Counted from the stretch's first letter, positions 8,442 through 17,781 are shown. The stretch: DNA of 64,000 nucleotides from Haloarcula limicola (GCF_010119205.1 NZ_WRXM01000001.1:1240001-1304000), one strand, 5' to 3'. Numbers and translations are program-made. The notes: generated by a model from the letters alone, not told the origin.

Positions 8442-9352
8442 GACGCCCCTCCGTAGGTCCGTTCGACGTTTCGCAGCGCCTGCTGGGCCCGTCGCTCGCG
8501 CTCCTCGGTCGCTGTCTGGTCGCCGTAGCGAACCGTCTCGAAGAGGTCCGTCAACACTGCTACGTCTTCGGAGTCCATGCCGGCGTCCACGGCCGCGGCT
8601 TGGAACTCGCCCGGCGTGCTGGTCTCGGGGTCTGGGACGTCCAGCGCGTCGGTCATCTCGCGCCACGCCTGATAAACCGCGTTGTCGGGGGGCGCGTCGT
8701 CGGCGATGCGGTCGGCGGCGTGGCCCGCGACGGCTGCGACCTCGCCGTGGGTCTCGCGAGTGTCGTCGGCAGTCCCCTCGCCGTCGTCGCCCGTCGGCGT
8801 CCACGATTCAGTACCGGTCCCGCGGAGCGCGAGAGCCGCGAGCGGAGCGGCGAGCGAGAGCGCTCCCAGCGCCACCAGCAGGACTGTCCGCTCCGACGCG
8901 GCCGACGCCGCCGGGTCGAGGAGACCGCTCCCAGCACCGTCCGAGAGCGGGGGGACGGCCCGGCTCGCGCCGCCGAAGTCGGTCATCGCGAAGACGAGCG
9001 CCGCCGCGGCCACCAGCGTGATCCCGAGTACGGCGACGACCGCGTCCTCGCGGCTGTGTCGAGCCGCGAGGTAGTAACAGAGGACGAGGTCTGCGGCGAA
9101 CAGCGCGAGGACGACGAATACGCTCGCCGACGGCGCTTCGCCCGGCGGCGAGGACTGTTCGGAAGCCGACACCGATGTGGCCTGTGCGACCAACCGGTCG
9201 GCGTCGTCTTTCAGCTGGACGAGCCCGTTTCCCGGGGATTCGGCCGACGGACTCGCCTTCCCGGTGGGGCGGTCACCGAGGGCTCCCGCGCCGACGACGA
9301 GCGCGAGGAGGGTCAGTACGGTGATACCCGCGATGCTGCGCCGTGTAGCCAT
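8438..9352 (-). CDS. DUF4129 domain protein, copy 1
   Basis: The protein has about 304 residues. It begins with a signal or membrane helix (about 7-27), has further helices near 80-140 and 165-190, and ends in an acidic, Trp-containing DUF4129 domain (AVYQAWREMTDAL). That domain is usually found at the end of transglutaminase-like membrane proteins, but no transglutaminase domain is present here. The ATG at 9352 is preferred over one 15 bases upstream because the TATA-like gattttatg lies about 26-35 bases before it. It is the first gene of the DUF4129-DUF58-small membrane protein operon. The C-terminal 75 residues are nearly identical to those of the neighbouring copy. Confidence 0.85.
   Translation of the reverse strand: MATRRSIAGITVLTLLALVVGAGALGDRPTGKASPSAESPGNGLVQLKDDADRLVAQATSVSASEQSSPPGEAPSASVFVVLALFAADLVLCYYLAARHSREDAVVAVLGITLVAAAALVFAMTDFGGASRAVPPLSDGAGSGLLDPAASAASERTVLLVALGALSLAAPLAALALRGTGTESWTPTGDDGEGTADDTRETHGEVAAVAGHAADRIADDAPPDNAVYQAWREMTDALDVPDPETSTPGEFQAAAVDAGMDSEDVAVLTDLFETVRYGDQTATEERERRAQQALRNVERTYGGAS
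8523..8668 (-). repeat. Near-identical block shared by the two DUF4129 genes (copy A)
   Basis: These 146 bases match 9532-9677 with only a handful of differences at a constant offset of 1009, although the N-terminal halves of the two genes have diverged. The block encodes the core of the DUF4129 domain. Confidence 0.85.
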
Positions 9353-9404
9353 CGATACGGTGTTCATCGAGAACTGGTCATAAAATCGTTATGTTGTTTT
9401 ACTT

Positions 9405-9420
9405 CGCAGATAGACCTGCG
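9405..9420. promoter_or_regulatory. Inverted repeat between the DUF4129 genes
   Basis: CGCAG-N6-CTGCG sits between the upstream copy and the promoter of the downstream copy. It has no T-run after it in the direction of transcription, so it looks more like a protein-binding site than a terminator. The TATA-like gattttatg of the downstream gene lies close by, at about 9377-9387. Confidence 0.35.
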
Positions 9421-9446
9421 GCTCTGGATCCACCGTCGCGGACGGT

Positions 9447-10310
9447 TCACAGCGACCTCTCGTAGGTCCGCTCGACGTTTCGCAGCGCTCGCTCGGCCCG
9501 CCGCTCGCGTTCCTCAGTCGCGGGCTGATCACCGTAGCGAACCGTCTCGAAGAGGTCCGTCAACACTGCTACGTCTTCGGAGTCCATCCCGGCGTCGACG
9601 GCCGCCGCCTGGAACTCGCCCGGCGTGCTTGTCTCGGGGTCTGGGACGTCCAGCGCGTCGGTCATCTCGCGCCACGCTCGGTAGACGACGTTGTCCAGGG
9701 GCGCGTCGTCGGCGATGCGGTCGGCCGCTCGGCCCGCCGCCTCGCCGAGTGCCGTCGGGTCCTCGGTCGCCGCACCGTCTCCCGTCTCGGTGTCGCCGTC
9801 CGTCGCCGCCCACGTCTCGGCGTCCGTCGCGCGAAAGAGCACGACGCCCGCCAGGACGACGAGCGCGAACGAACCGACCGCGCCGACGAGCCACAGCGAG
9901 TCCGGTCCCGGAGTGACCGATGTCGTCGAGTCGACGGCGGACTGGTCCATGGTGCCGTCCGTGAACGCCCCGGCCACGGTCGGGTTCCACTCGGCGGCCA
10001 CGAGGGCGGCGGCCAGCGCCGTCAGCCCGACTGTCGTCGCGGCCGCGAGGACGGCGTCGCTCCGGCGGTACTGTCGGAGGCCGTACGCGAGCGCGACGAC
10101 CAGCGCGACCAGCAGAGTCACCATGACGAACCCGCTCGCGGTCGGCGAGGCGTCCAGTGGGGCGCTCTGGGACGGCCCCCGCTGCCCGGCGCCGATACGC
10201 TCCGCGTCGCTATCCGCCGACCCCGTCGGCGTCTTCAGGGCCGGCGCGCCGACGACCAGCGCCAGCACCGCGAGCAGACAGGCGAGCGCGACGGCGAGAC
10301 GGCGGGACAT
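9447..10310 (-). CDS. DUF4129 domain protein, copy 2
   Basis: This 287-residue paralogue has the same plan as its neighbour: an N-terminal helix after MSRRLA, two or three more membrane helices near 75-165, then an acidic linker and the DUF4129 domain (VVYRAWREMTDAL). The first 200 residues differ clearly from copy 1, but the last 85 are almost the same. The start at 10310 is chosen because the hydrophobic helix begins about four residues after it. It stands upstream in the same direction, separated from copy 1 by about 95 bases that contain a promoter, so the two may be expressed separately. Confidence 0.83.
   Translation of the reverse strand: MSRRLAVALACLLAVLALVVGAPALKTPTGSADSDAERIGAGQRGPSQSAPLDASPTASGFVMVTLLVALVVALAYGLRQYRRSDAVLAAATTVGLTALAAALVAAEWNPTVAGAFTDGTMDQSAVDSTTSVTPGPDSLWLVGAVGSFALVVLAGVVLFRATDAETWAATDGDTETGDGAATEDPTALGEAAGRAADRIADDAPLDNVVYRAWREMTDALDVPDPETSTPGEFQAAAVDAGMDSEDVAVLTDLFETVRYGDQPATEERERRAERALRNVERTYERSL
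9532..9677 (-). repeat. Near-identical block shared by the two DUF4129 genes (copy B)
   Basis: This block pairs with 8523-8668. Few base differences within it, against marked divergence outside it, suggest recent gene conversion or domain exchange between the tandem copies. Confidence 0.85.
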
Positions 10311-10340
10311 AGCGGGGGTTCGAACCACCGGGCGTTAAAA

Positions 10341-12029
10341 TTACGCCGCGTCGTCGGGAGCGGTCCCGGACTCACCGTCGGCGGCCGTTCCGTCGTCGTC
10401 CCCGCCCGTCCGCCGGTCGGTCTCGCTCGCTCGACCGTGCCCGCCGCCGCCCGGCGTCTCGACTCTGAGCGTCGTCCCCGCCTCGACCTCGCGGGTCACC
10501 TTCGCGGGCACCGCCTCGCCGTCGATGAAGTTCCGACCCGGGTCGCCGTCGTCGCCGCCCGCCAGCCCCCACGGAGCGTGACGGCGGCGCTCGGTCAACA
10601 GCGAGACGGTGGCGGCCGCCTCGACGGTGAGTTCCCGAATCAGGCCGTCGCCGCCGCGGTGGTCGCCATCGCCGCCGCTCCCGGACCGCAGGCCGTACTC
10701 ATCGACGCGGAGCGGATAGGCCGCCTCCAGCGCCTCGACGGGCGTGTTCAGCGTGTTCGTCATCCCGACCTGCACGCCTGAGGGGCCGTCGGAGTCCGCG
10801 CTCGCGCCCATCCCGCCGCCGACCGTCTCGTAGTAGCTGAACTCGGGACCGCCGACGACGACGTTGTTCATCGTCCCCTGCCCGGCCGCCGGAACGCGGT
10901 CGGGCACCGCCTCCGCGAGCGCCCGGAACACCACGTCGGTCACGCGCTGGCTGGTCTCGACGTTGCCGCCGACGACGGCCGCCGGCGGCTCGGGATTTAG
11001 CAGCGACCCCGGCGGCGCGCGCACGGTCACGGGGTCGTAACAGCCGGCGTTGGGCGGCACGTCGGGGTCAGTGACCGACCGGACCACGAAGTACACCGCG
11101 CTCTTGGCGACCGACAGCGGCGCGTTGACGTTGCCCGCGACTTGCGGCGCGGTCCCCGAGAAGTCGACGTCGAGGGTCGCACCGTCGACGGTCACCGTCA
11201 CCTCGATCGGGATGTCCGCGTCGGTGACGCCGTCGCCCTCCAATACGTCGCTCGCGGCGTAGACGCCGTCGGGGAACGCCCGGAGTTCCGCCTCGACGCG
11301 CTCTCTGGAGTACGCCCGCACCGCGTCGAACGCCGCCAACAGGCGGTCGCCGTGGTCGGCGAGCAGGTCCCCGACGCGCTCGGCCCCGCGGTCGTTGGCC
11401 GCCAGTTGCGCGCTGAGGTCGGCCCGCCGTTCCTCGGGATTGCGGACGTTCGCAGAGAGCAGATTCCAGACGCTCTCGCGTCGCTCGCCGTCGGCGACGA
11501 GCCGCGTCGGCGGGATGCGAAGCCCCTCCTGCTGGATGTCCCGCGCGCCCGCGGGCATGCTCCCGGGAGCCATCCCGCCCACGTCGGCGTGGTGGGCGCG
11601 CGAGACAGCGTAGCCGACGATCTCGCGGTCTCGCGCTCTCCAGCCGCTCGACCGCGTCGAGGCGCGGAGCGCCTCGCTGTCGGGAACTATCGGCGAGACG
11701 AGCGTCACGTCCGGGAGGTGTGTCCCGCCCTCGAAGGGGTCGTTGAGGACGAACACGTCGCCGGGATCCGGGTCGCTGTCGAGAACGGCGTCGACGGCTT
11801 CGGGCATCGCGCCCAGATGGACCGGGATATGCTCGGCCTGCGCGACGAGCTCGCCCGCCGCGTCGAACAGCGCCGTCGAGCAGTCTCGGCGCTCGGTGAT
11901 GTTCGGCGAGAACGCGCCCCGAATCAGCACCTGTCCCATCTCCTCGGCGACGCTCTCCAGTTGGTTGCGGAGGATTTCCAGTTCTATCGCGTCGAGTTCG
12001 GAGTCGGCAGGGCCGTCGCTCGCCGTCAT
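10341..12029 (-). CDS. hyuB: Hydantoinase B/oxoprolinase family subunit
   Basis: This is a 562-residue member of the HyuB family, the second subunit of ATP-dependent hydantoinases, 5-oxoprolinases and acetone-carboxylase relatives. The family N-terminus is clear ([16 protein letters not shown], then [12 protein letters not shown]), as are the [15 protein letters not shown] segment and the Gly-rich end (ETPGGGGHG). The ATG at 12029 overlaps the stop of the upstream HyuA gene by four bases (ATGA), so the two subunits are translationally coupled. The substrate cannot be read from sequence; N-methylhydantoin, 5-oxoproline and related cyclic amides are options. The tail after the glycine motif is Asp/Gly/Ala-rich, a typical haloarchaeal extension. 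Confidence 0.92.
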   Translation of the reverse strand: MTASDGPADSELDAIELEILRNQLESVAEEMGQVLIRGAFSPNITERRDCSTALFDAAGELVAQAEHIPVHLGAMPEAVDAVLDSDPDPGDVFVLNDPFEGGTHLPDVTLVSPIVPDSEALRASTRSSGWRARDREIVGYAVSRAHHADVGGMAPGSMPAGARDIQQEGLRIPPTRLVADGERRESVWNLLSANVRNPEERRADLSAQLAANDRGAERVGDLLADHGDRLLAAFDAVRAYSRERVEAELRAFPDGVYAASDVLEGDGVTDADIPIEVTVTVDGATLDVDFSGTAPQVAGNVNAPLSVAKSAVYFVVRSVTDPDVPPNAGCYDPVTVRAPPGSLLNPEPPAAVVGGNVETSQRVTDVVFRALAEAVPDRVPAAGQGTMNNVVVGGPEFSYYETVGGGMGASADSDGPSGVQVGMTNTLNTPVEALEAAYPLRVDEYGLRSGSGGDGDHRGGDGLIRELTVEAAATVSLLTERRRHAPWGLAGGDDGDPGRNFIDGEAVPAKVTREVEAGTTLRVETPGGGGHGRASETDRRTGGDDDGTAADGESGTAPDDAA

Positions 12030-14017
12030 GCGTCCCCCTCCAGCCGGAGCGTGCCGCGGCCGTCGACGGAAAGCGACCACGCCGGCGGGACGACGACGGT
12101 GCTCTCACCGCCCTCGACGATAGCCGGGCCGTCGCGGTCGGTGCCGGACGCGAGCGCGTTCCAGTCGAGCACCGGCGTCTCGTGCCGCGCCTCGCCGAAA
12201 CAGGCGTCGCGCGTCCCCGTCTGCGGATCCGCGTCGGCGGTCGCGGCGCGAGTGAGGTCGGGCATCGCGTGAGCGACGGTCGCGGTCGCCCGGAGCGTCA
12301 CGAGTTCGACGTCGGTCTCGGGGAGGCGGTAGCCGTGCGCCCGCTCGTGGGCCGCCTGGAAGCGCGCGGCGAGCGTCGCGCGGTCGAAGTCCTCGATACC
12401 GACGCCGAGTTCGTGGCTCTGACCGACGTAGCGGCAGTCGGCCTCGAACGTGACCGTCGCCGCCTCGGGCATCGTCGTCTCGGCGAGGACGCTCTCTTCG
12501 AGGTCCGAGAGGACGGCTTCGACCGACCCCGGGTCGACACCGTCGAGGCGTGCGCGGAACGTTCGGACGGCGTCGTGGCGCTCGTCGGCCGCGAGCAGGC
12601 CGAGCGCCGAGAGGACGCCGCTGGCTCGCGGGACGACGACCGTCGAGACGCCGAGGCGATCGGCCAGCGCCGCGGCGTGCATCGGTCCCGCGCCGCCGAA
12701 GGCGGCGATGGCGAACTCGCGCGGGTCGTCGCCCCGCTCGGCGGTGACGCTGCGTATCGTCCGGGTCATCGTCGCGTTCGCGACGCGGTAGACGCCGCGG
12801 GCGGCCGCGACCGGTCCGTCGAGGCCCGCGTCGTTTGCGAGTGCCGAAAGCGCGTCTCGGGCCGCGTCGGCGTCGAGCGAGAGCGTCGACCCGAGCGTCG
12901 TGTCCGGCCCGAGATACCCCAGCAGGAGCGCCGCGTCCGTCACCGTCGGGTCGGTGCCGCCCCGTCCGTAGCAGGCCGGACCCGGGTCCGCGCCGGCAGA
13001 GCGCGGGCCGACCCTGAGCGCGCCGCCGGCGTCGATCCAGGCGATCGAGCCGCCGCCGGCACCGACCGTCTCCACGTCGACCATCGGGACCCGGACCGGC
13101 CGGCCGCCGATGTCGGCGTCGGTCGTGCGCTCGATCTCGCCGCCGCGGACCAGCGAGACGTCGCTGGAGGTCCCGCCCATATCGAAGGTGACGACGCCGT
13201 CCGCGTCGTCGGGTTCGAACGCGCTCGCGCCGACGACGCCCGCGGCCGGCCCGGAGAGCGCCGTCGTCACGGCGCGCTCGCGGACGGCGTCGGCGTCGGC
13301 GATACCGCCGTTTGACTGCATCACGCGCGGTTCGGGGAGGCCGCGGTCGGTCGCTCCCTCGACCAGCCGACCGAGATAGGCGTCGACGACCGGCGTGACG
13401 TAGGCGTCGGCCACCGTCGTCGCGGTGCGCTCGTACTCTCTGAACGCCGACAGCACCTCGTGGCTCGCCGAGACCGGGGCGTCCAGTTCCCCGCGGAGAA
13501 TCTCGGCGACTCGTCGCTCGTTGTCGGGATGTGCGTAGGCGTGGAGCAGCGACACCGCGACCGCGTCGGCCTCGATATCGCCCGCGAGGTCCCGGACCGC
13601 GTCGGGGTCGACCGGGCGCTCGATACCGTCGGTCGTCGCGCGCTCGTCGAGTTCGTAGCGGCGCTCTGCGGGCACCAGCGGGTCGGGTCGCGCGACCGAC
13701 TGGTCGTACAGTTCCGGGCGGTCCTGCCGCCCGATGGCCAGCACGTCGCCGAACCCGTCGGTGGTCACGAGCGCCGTCTCGGCCCCCGCCTCCTCCAGAA
13801 GGGCGTTCGTGACGACGGTCGTCGCGTGGCGAAAGCGCGAGACGGAGTCGGGATCGACGCCGGCCCGCTCGCAGGCCGTCGCGACCCCCGCTAAGACCCC
13901 TTCGTGCTGCGGATCCGTCGTCGGCACCTTCGCCGTCGTCACCCCGTCTCCGGCGACGAGGACGACGTCGGTGAACGTGCCCCCGACGTCGACGCCCAGT
14001 CGAACCGAATCGTCCAT
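12026..14017 (-). CDS. hyuA: Hydantoinase A/oxoprolinase family subunit
   Basis: This 663-residue protein matches HyuA, the ATP-binding partner of HyuB. The actin-like ATPase features are visible: DVGGTFTDVVLV at residues 9-20, the TTVVTNALLE segment near 67, and a second phosphate loop, VVTFDMGGTSSDVSLV, around 272-287. The C-terminal domain has GGAGPMHAAALADRL near 440. It is the first gene of a two-gene operon and overlaps HyuB by four bases. The pair should hydrolyse a cyclic amide with ATP. No transporter or racemase lies beside it to point to the substrate. Confidence 0.93.
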   Translation of the reverse strand: MDDSVRLGVDVGGTFTDVVLVAGDGVTTAKVPTTDPQHEGVLAGVATACERAGVDPDSVSRFRHATTVVTNALLEEAGAETALVTTDGFGDVLAIGRQDRPELYDQSVARPDPLVPAERRYELDERATTDGIERPVDPDAVRDLAGDIEADAVAVSLLHAYAHPDNERRVAEILRGELDAPVSASHEVLSAFREYERTATTVADAYVTPVVDAYLGRLVEGATDRGLPEPRVMQSNGGIADADAVRERAVTTALSGPAAGVVGASAFEPDDADGVVTFDMGGTSSDVSLVRGGEIERTTDADIGGRPVRVPMVDVETVGAGGGSIAWIDAGGALRVGPRSAGADPGPACYGRGGTDPTVTDAALLLGYLGPDTTLGSTLSLDADAARDALSALANDAGLDGPVAAARGVYRVANATMTRTIRSVTAERGDDPREFAIAAFGGAGPMHAAALADRLGVSTVVVPRASGVLSALGLLAADERHDAVRTFRARLDGVDPGSVEAVLSDLEESVLAETTMPEAATVTFEADCRYVGQSHELGVGIEDFDRATLAARFQAAHERAHGYRLPETDVELVTLRATATVAHAMPDLTRAATADADPQTGTRDACFGEARHETPVLDWNALASGTDRDGPAIVEGGESTVVVPPAWSLSVDGRGTLRLEGDA

Positions 14018-14088
14018 GCGACTACTCGGATCGGGGGCGGCAAAAACGGTGGGCGTCGTCGCAAATTTCGTCCCGTCGCGTCATCGCG

Positions 14089-14499
14089 TCAGTTCCACGT
14101 CCACGTGGCGTCGAGCGCGTACCGATAGAGCCCGGTCACGGCGATGGCCGCGGCGTTGGCGATGAGGTACTCGATCGCGGTCGCCGAGACCAGGGCGTAG
14201 AGGATGCCCAACTGCAGGGGGATGGCGGTGCCCCGGACGAGGTTCGTCTTCCCCATCCCAACGATGTACTCCCGGCGCGAGGTGTGTTTCGAGCGGTGGA
14301 ACGTCCACGCGTTGTTGAGGACGTACTGGAACAGGATGGTGATCTCGATGGCGACGAACGCCCCGAACAGGTAGTTCAGCCCGCCGATGTCGACGAACGC
14401 CCAGAGCAGCACCGTCTGGACGGCCGCCGCGCTCAGACCGACGAGGAAGAACCGAAGGAGTCGCTGTCGTCGCGGTGAGGTTGCGACGGCGTACGACAT
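14089..14499 (-). CDS. GtrA family membrane protein
   Basis: This 136-residue protein has the four-helix plan of GtrA proteins: RFFLVGLSAAAVQTVLLW near residue 15, then NYLFGAFVAIEITILFQYVLNNAWTF-type helices, and two more in the second half. The FxxN(x)xWTF signature is seen twice in modified form (NNAWTF, DATWTW). GtrA proteins help move lipid-linked sugars across membranes or anchor glycosyltransferases. It lies six bases after the sulfatase-like gene and is probably co-transcribed, which suggests a surface-glycan role. Confidence 0.88.
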   Translation of the reverse strand: MSYAVATSPRRQRLLRFFLVGLSAAAVQTVLLWAFVDIGGLNYLFGAFVAIEITILFQYVLNNAWTFHRSKHTSRREYIVGMGKTNLVRGTAIPLQLGILYALVSATAIEYLIANAAAIAVTGLYRYALDATWTWN

Positions 14500-14505
14500 G
14501 TCGGC

Positions 14506-15924
14506 CTACTTGTAACCGAGTGCTTTTAAGCGTGCCGCAATTTCGTCTGACGCTTCTTCCGCGTCTCCGCCCCCCGAATCGGCGTCAGACGCCGTTTCGA
14601 GTCGAGCGACGTGGTCGGCGACGGCCGCGGAGAGTCGGTCGACGACCGGCGGCGGGGCGACCCCCTCCGCACAGAGGTCCCGCCGCTCTGTCGGGTCCTC
14701 GCGGCGGTCGTACAGTTCGCGGTGGCCCGATTCGGCGTGCTCGATGTAGGTCCAGTCGGCGTCGCGGGCGCTGACGAGCAACTCGCCGTCGTCGAGGCGG
14801 CGCGGGATCGGCTGGCTCGTCACGCTCTCGCCGCGGACGGCGACTGAGAGTATCGGACTCCGGTCCTCGATCTCCTCGCCGGAAAGCGCGGCCGCGACGG
14901 ACTCGCCCTCCCACGCCTCGGCCGGGTCGACGCCGAGCAACTCACAGACGGTCGGCGGAATCACGTCGAGCCCGACCGGTCGCTCGACCGTCCCGCTCTC
15001 GCCGTCGGGGTGCGTCACGAAGAACGGCACCTCGACGAGTTCGCGGTAGAGCTTCGGGTAGTGTGCGAGGTGACCGTGGTCTAAGAACTCCTCGCCGTGG
15101 TCGCCGGCGACGACGACGGCCGTCTCGTCGGCCAGCCCCTCGCCGGACAGCGTCTCGAGCAGTCGGCCGACGCTCGCGTCCACCTGTCTGATCGTCCCGT
15201 CGTACAGCGTCCGGAGCGTGCCGAGTCGCTTCTCGTCGACGTCCCAGCCCAGCCCCGTCCGGGCGTGTGCCCCGAGCATTCGGAACAGGCCGAAGTGCGT
15301 GTCCGAGACCTCCCGGAGGTGTCGCGGGGCCGGGACGTACGGCGTGTGGGTGTCCATGTAATGCACCCAGAGGAAGAAGCCCTCCCCGGCCGATTCGAGG
15401 AACGCCGTCGCCCGGTCTTCGAGGTCGCCCATCCGCGAGACGTCGGCGAAGGGGCGTTCGTCCGACCCGCCCCGGAGGATCGCGGCGGCGCGGCGAAACG
15501 GCGACGCCAGCAGTTGGGCCCAGGCCTGTACGGTCGGGTGGGCGGCCAGGTACTTGCTGTAGACGCCGCTCTCGACGAACGGCTCGAACTCGTCGAAGCC
15601 GCGGTCGTACCCCCAGTGTTCGGTCAGGAACCCGTTGGCGGCGTTGAATCCGGCGGTGGCGAGCCCGGCCTCCGAGAGCCGTTCGGCCAGCGTCGGCGTC
15701 GAGGCGACGCCGATGTCTCCCCCCTCGTCGAACACCGGCCGCGAGCCGTGGACGCTGGGAAACGAAAAGGGGGTCCAGTTGCCGTGAGCGATGGCGTTCT
15801 CGAAGACCACGCCCTCCTCGGCGAGCCGGTCGAACACCGGCGAGACGCTGTCGGGACCGCCGAGCGCGTCGGCCCGCAGCGAGTCGACGGTGACGAGAAC
15901 GACGTTGTTCACGTCACCCGGCAT
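14506..15924 (-). CDS. Sulfatase-family hydrolase
   Basis: This 472-residue protein has the alkaline-phosphatase-superfamily sulfatase fold. A metal-binding Asp is at residue 14 (VTVDSLRAD), a nucleophile region lies near 51-57 (TPFSFPS), and the second metal site is in VVAGDHGEEF near 300. The Arg of the usual C/S-x-P-x-R modification motif is missing, so formylglycine maturation is doubtful and a Ser or Thr nucleophile is likely. It could act on sulfate or phosphodiester groups of lipids or glycans. There is no signal peptide. The ATG at 15924 follows a good ribosome site (GGGAGGTG). GtrA follows directly. Confidence 0.88.
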   Translation of the reverse strand: MPGDVNNVVLVTVDSLRADALGGPDSVSPVFDRLAEEGVVFENAIAHGNWTPFSFPSVHGSRPVFDEGGDIGVASTPTLAERLSEAGLATAGFNAANGFLTEHWGYDRGFDEFEPFVESGVYSKYLAAHPTVQAWAQLLASPFRRAAAILRGGSDERPFADVSRMGDLEDRATAFLESAGEGFFLWVHYMDTHTPYVPAPRHLREVSDTHFGLFRMLGAHARTGLGWDVDEKRLGTLRTLYDGTIRQVDASVGRLLETLSGEGLADETAVVVAGDHGEEFLDHGHLAHYPKLYRELVEVPFFVTHPDGESGTVERPVGLDVIPPTVCELLGVDPAEAWEGESVAAALSGEEIEDRSPILSVAVRGESVTSQPIPRRLDDGELLVSARDADWTYIEHAESGHRELYDRREDPTERRDLCAEGVAPPPVVDRLSAAVADHVARLETASDADSGGGDAEEASDEIAARLKALGYK

Positions 15925-16186
15925 CGGTGCCACCTCCCTTTCCGGGGAAGGGGTGGCGCGGCGACGACGGCGGAGGGGACGTCGCCGTCGCGGCTGCGCC
16001 ACGCGAATCGTGCATACGCCCCCCAACGCGGCCGGCAGTACTGAATGTTCTGGTGTCGCTCGGCTTCGAGCGCGGCGGACGCCGGGACACCGGACCACGT
16101 CGCCGTCCCGCGATTACGTGTAAGTCGGGGGCGGTCGTGTTTTTCAATCGATAGTTTTAGGCGGTCACTCGCGAACACCTCACTCG
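15925..16186. promoter_or_regulatory. Divergent promoter region between sulfatase and Tat lipoprotein genes
   Basis: These 262 bases separate two diverging genes. For the rightward gene a TATA-like gttttagg lies near 16154-16161, about 26-33 bases before its ATG. For the leftward gene the Shine-Dalgarno GGGAGGTG sits just ahead of the ATG at 15924. No longer repeat was recognised. Confidence 0.4.
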
Positions 16187-17149
16187 ATGCCCTCCACTAA
16201 CCGCCGAACCTTTATCGGCGCGACGTCTGCCGGTCTCGCCTCGCTGGCCGGCTGTGACTCGCTCCGGTCGAATCCCGGCGTCGAGTACGCGCTCTACGTC
16301 GAAACGCCGGACCGCCCGCTCGCCGAGATCGTCCGGTGGAAACCCGGACCGAACGAGGACGACCCGTACGCCGCCACTCGCCGCGACGCGTGGGCGGCCG
16401 CGGTCACCGGCGGACGCTACACCGTCTCCGGGCACAGCGCCGTCCCCGACGGCGAATACACCGAACACGACGGCACGTACTACCGGCTCCACGACGTCGT
16501 CACCGGGAGCCGACGCGTCGAACGCCCCGTGTTGCGACTGCACTGGGTCGGCCGTGCGGGCGACGGGGACGTCCCGGACGCGACCCCGCGCGAGTCGCTG
16601 CCGGCCCTCGACCGGCACGCCGTGCTGCCGGCGTACTTCGCCGCTCGCGCCCGGGAGTACGACGGCGGCGCTCCCTGGGACCTCGTCGAAGAGGGCGGCT
16701 ACGTCTATCGCTACGCCGACCGAACCGAGAGCGAACTGGCGCCGACGCCGGACCACGAGTACGTCTCGGTCCACGACACCGTCCTCCGGGTCGACGTGCG
16801 CCGCGAGACGCTCGTCGAAGCCGAGCACACGGCGACGGCGACGAAGGTGGCGACCAGTCCCGAGGCGTTCACCGACGTCGCGGACGCCGCCGCCGTCGAA
16901 GTCCGCCTCTCGCCGGACGAGTTGAGCGCGGACGCGCGCGCCCTTTTCGAGCGAGCGCGCGGCCGAGAGACGTACACCGAGACGATGCCACTCTCGACGG
17001 AGTTCGAGTCGCTGCTGTCGGCGCTCCGCCTTCGGGAGGCGCTCGGTTGCACGCGGTCGAACTGCGAAAGCGAGGCCTACGAGACGCAGTATCTCGCCTA
17101 CGACGGCGCGTACTACGACTGCCGGCTGTACGTCGACGGCAGCGAGTAG
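16187..17149 (+). CDS. Tat-exported lipoprotein, unknown function
   Basis: This 320-residue protein begins with a twin-arginine signal (NRRTFIG, residues 5-11) and a lipobox ending at Cys23 (SLAGC), so it is probably exported folded and lipid-anchored outside the cell. The mature part is a mix of strands rich in Tyr, Asp and Glu. A Cys pair, CTRSNC, near residue 287 and another Cys in YYDCRLY near the end could form disulfides. I do not recognise a family. It stands alone, divergent from the sulfatase gene and just left of a long AT-rich gap. Confidence 0.75.
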   Translation: MPSTNRRTFIGATSAGLASLAGCDSLRSNPGVEYALYVETPDRPLAEIVRWKPGPNEDDPYAATRRDAWAAAVTGGRYTVSGHSAVPDGEYTEHDGTYYRLHDVVTGSRRVERPVLRLHWVGRAGDGDVPDATPRESLPALDRHAVLPAYFAARAREYDGGAPWDLVEEGGYVYRYADRTESELAPTPDHEYVSVHDTVLRVDVRRETLVEAEHTATATKVATSPEAFTDVADAAAVEVRLSPDELSADARALFERARGRETYTETMPLSTEFESLLSALRLREALGCTRSNCESEAYETQYLAYDGAYYDCRLYVDGSE

Positions 17150-17781
17150 CGCACCCGAGTCGGTCGTTCGCGATCCGCCCTCGCCTCCGATTTATTTCTC
17201 TGTGTCGCGATATTTCACACGAATCGGTTAATTTTGTCCACATATGTACCAAGATATATCTACTCCAGATATAGTACTATCATATCCGAGAAAGAAGTTC
17301 AGTTTTCACCTAATTTGTGTACGTAGTCGGATATTATATATCTATTTACTTAGATTTAGTCCTATTTTTCGGGAATACGTGGATCCGAGCGCTACCGAGC
17401 GCTTTTCCGATACCGCTTCGCGGTACTTTAGTAAACACAGCGAACGGCGACGCGTCGTTCGACATCGTCGAATCGGCCGTATCGAGTCGGTTGAGCGTTC
17501 AGCTCCCACGAAACCGCCGTGCCAGCACGCTCCGTGAGCTCGACGACGACATCCGCATTCTTGATAACAAAGGTACATTTGTTATATCAGTCAGAAAGGT
17601 CCGTGAGAATTGCACACACGAACCAGGGATCGGTCACGTCGGTCCTCCCGCGATACTAGCGACGGGTCGTTCGTATTCGAGGTCTTCGAACGGGAGTGGA
17701 AAGCGACGACTGCCGCCGCTGGCCGACAGATACGCAATGAGACAGTCGAGCCGGTCTACCGGCTATAGAAGGGGATGAGAG
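17150..17781. other. AT-rich gap at the left edge of the catabolic island
   Basis: These 632 bases hold no gene that I accept. Bases 17190-17400 are strikingly AT-rich for this genome. They contain an inverted repeat, ATATCT-ACTCC-AGATAT, near 17253-17270. Bases about 17420-17780 have normal base composition and might be the worn remains of a small helix-turn-helix gene, since fragments such as DIVESAVSS and TLRELDDDIRI can be read, but no intact frame runs through it. The octamer TTTGTCCA at 17233-17240 recurs inverted at 36173-36180 in the matching right-hand gap. Confidence 0.5.

Noticed and set aside
9405-9420. Intrinsic terminator between the DUF4129 genes
   Set aside because: The stem is only five pairs and is followed by A-rich, not T-rich, sequence in the direction of transcription.
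17190-17400. Replication origin in the AT-rich gaps
   Set aside because: There is no Orc1/Cdc6 gene nearby and I saw no repeated origin-recognition-box sequence in either AT-rich gap.
17317-17778. Possible 153-residue protein in the AT-rich gap
   Set aside because: Its first third lies in AT-rich non-coding DNA and the remainder does not keep one family pattern in frame.
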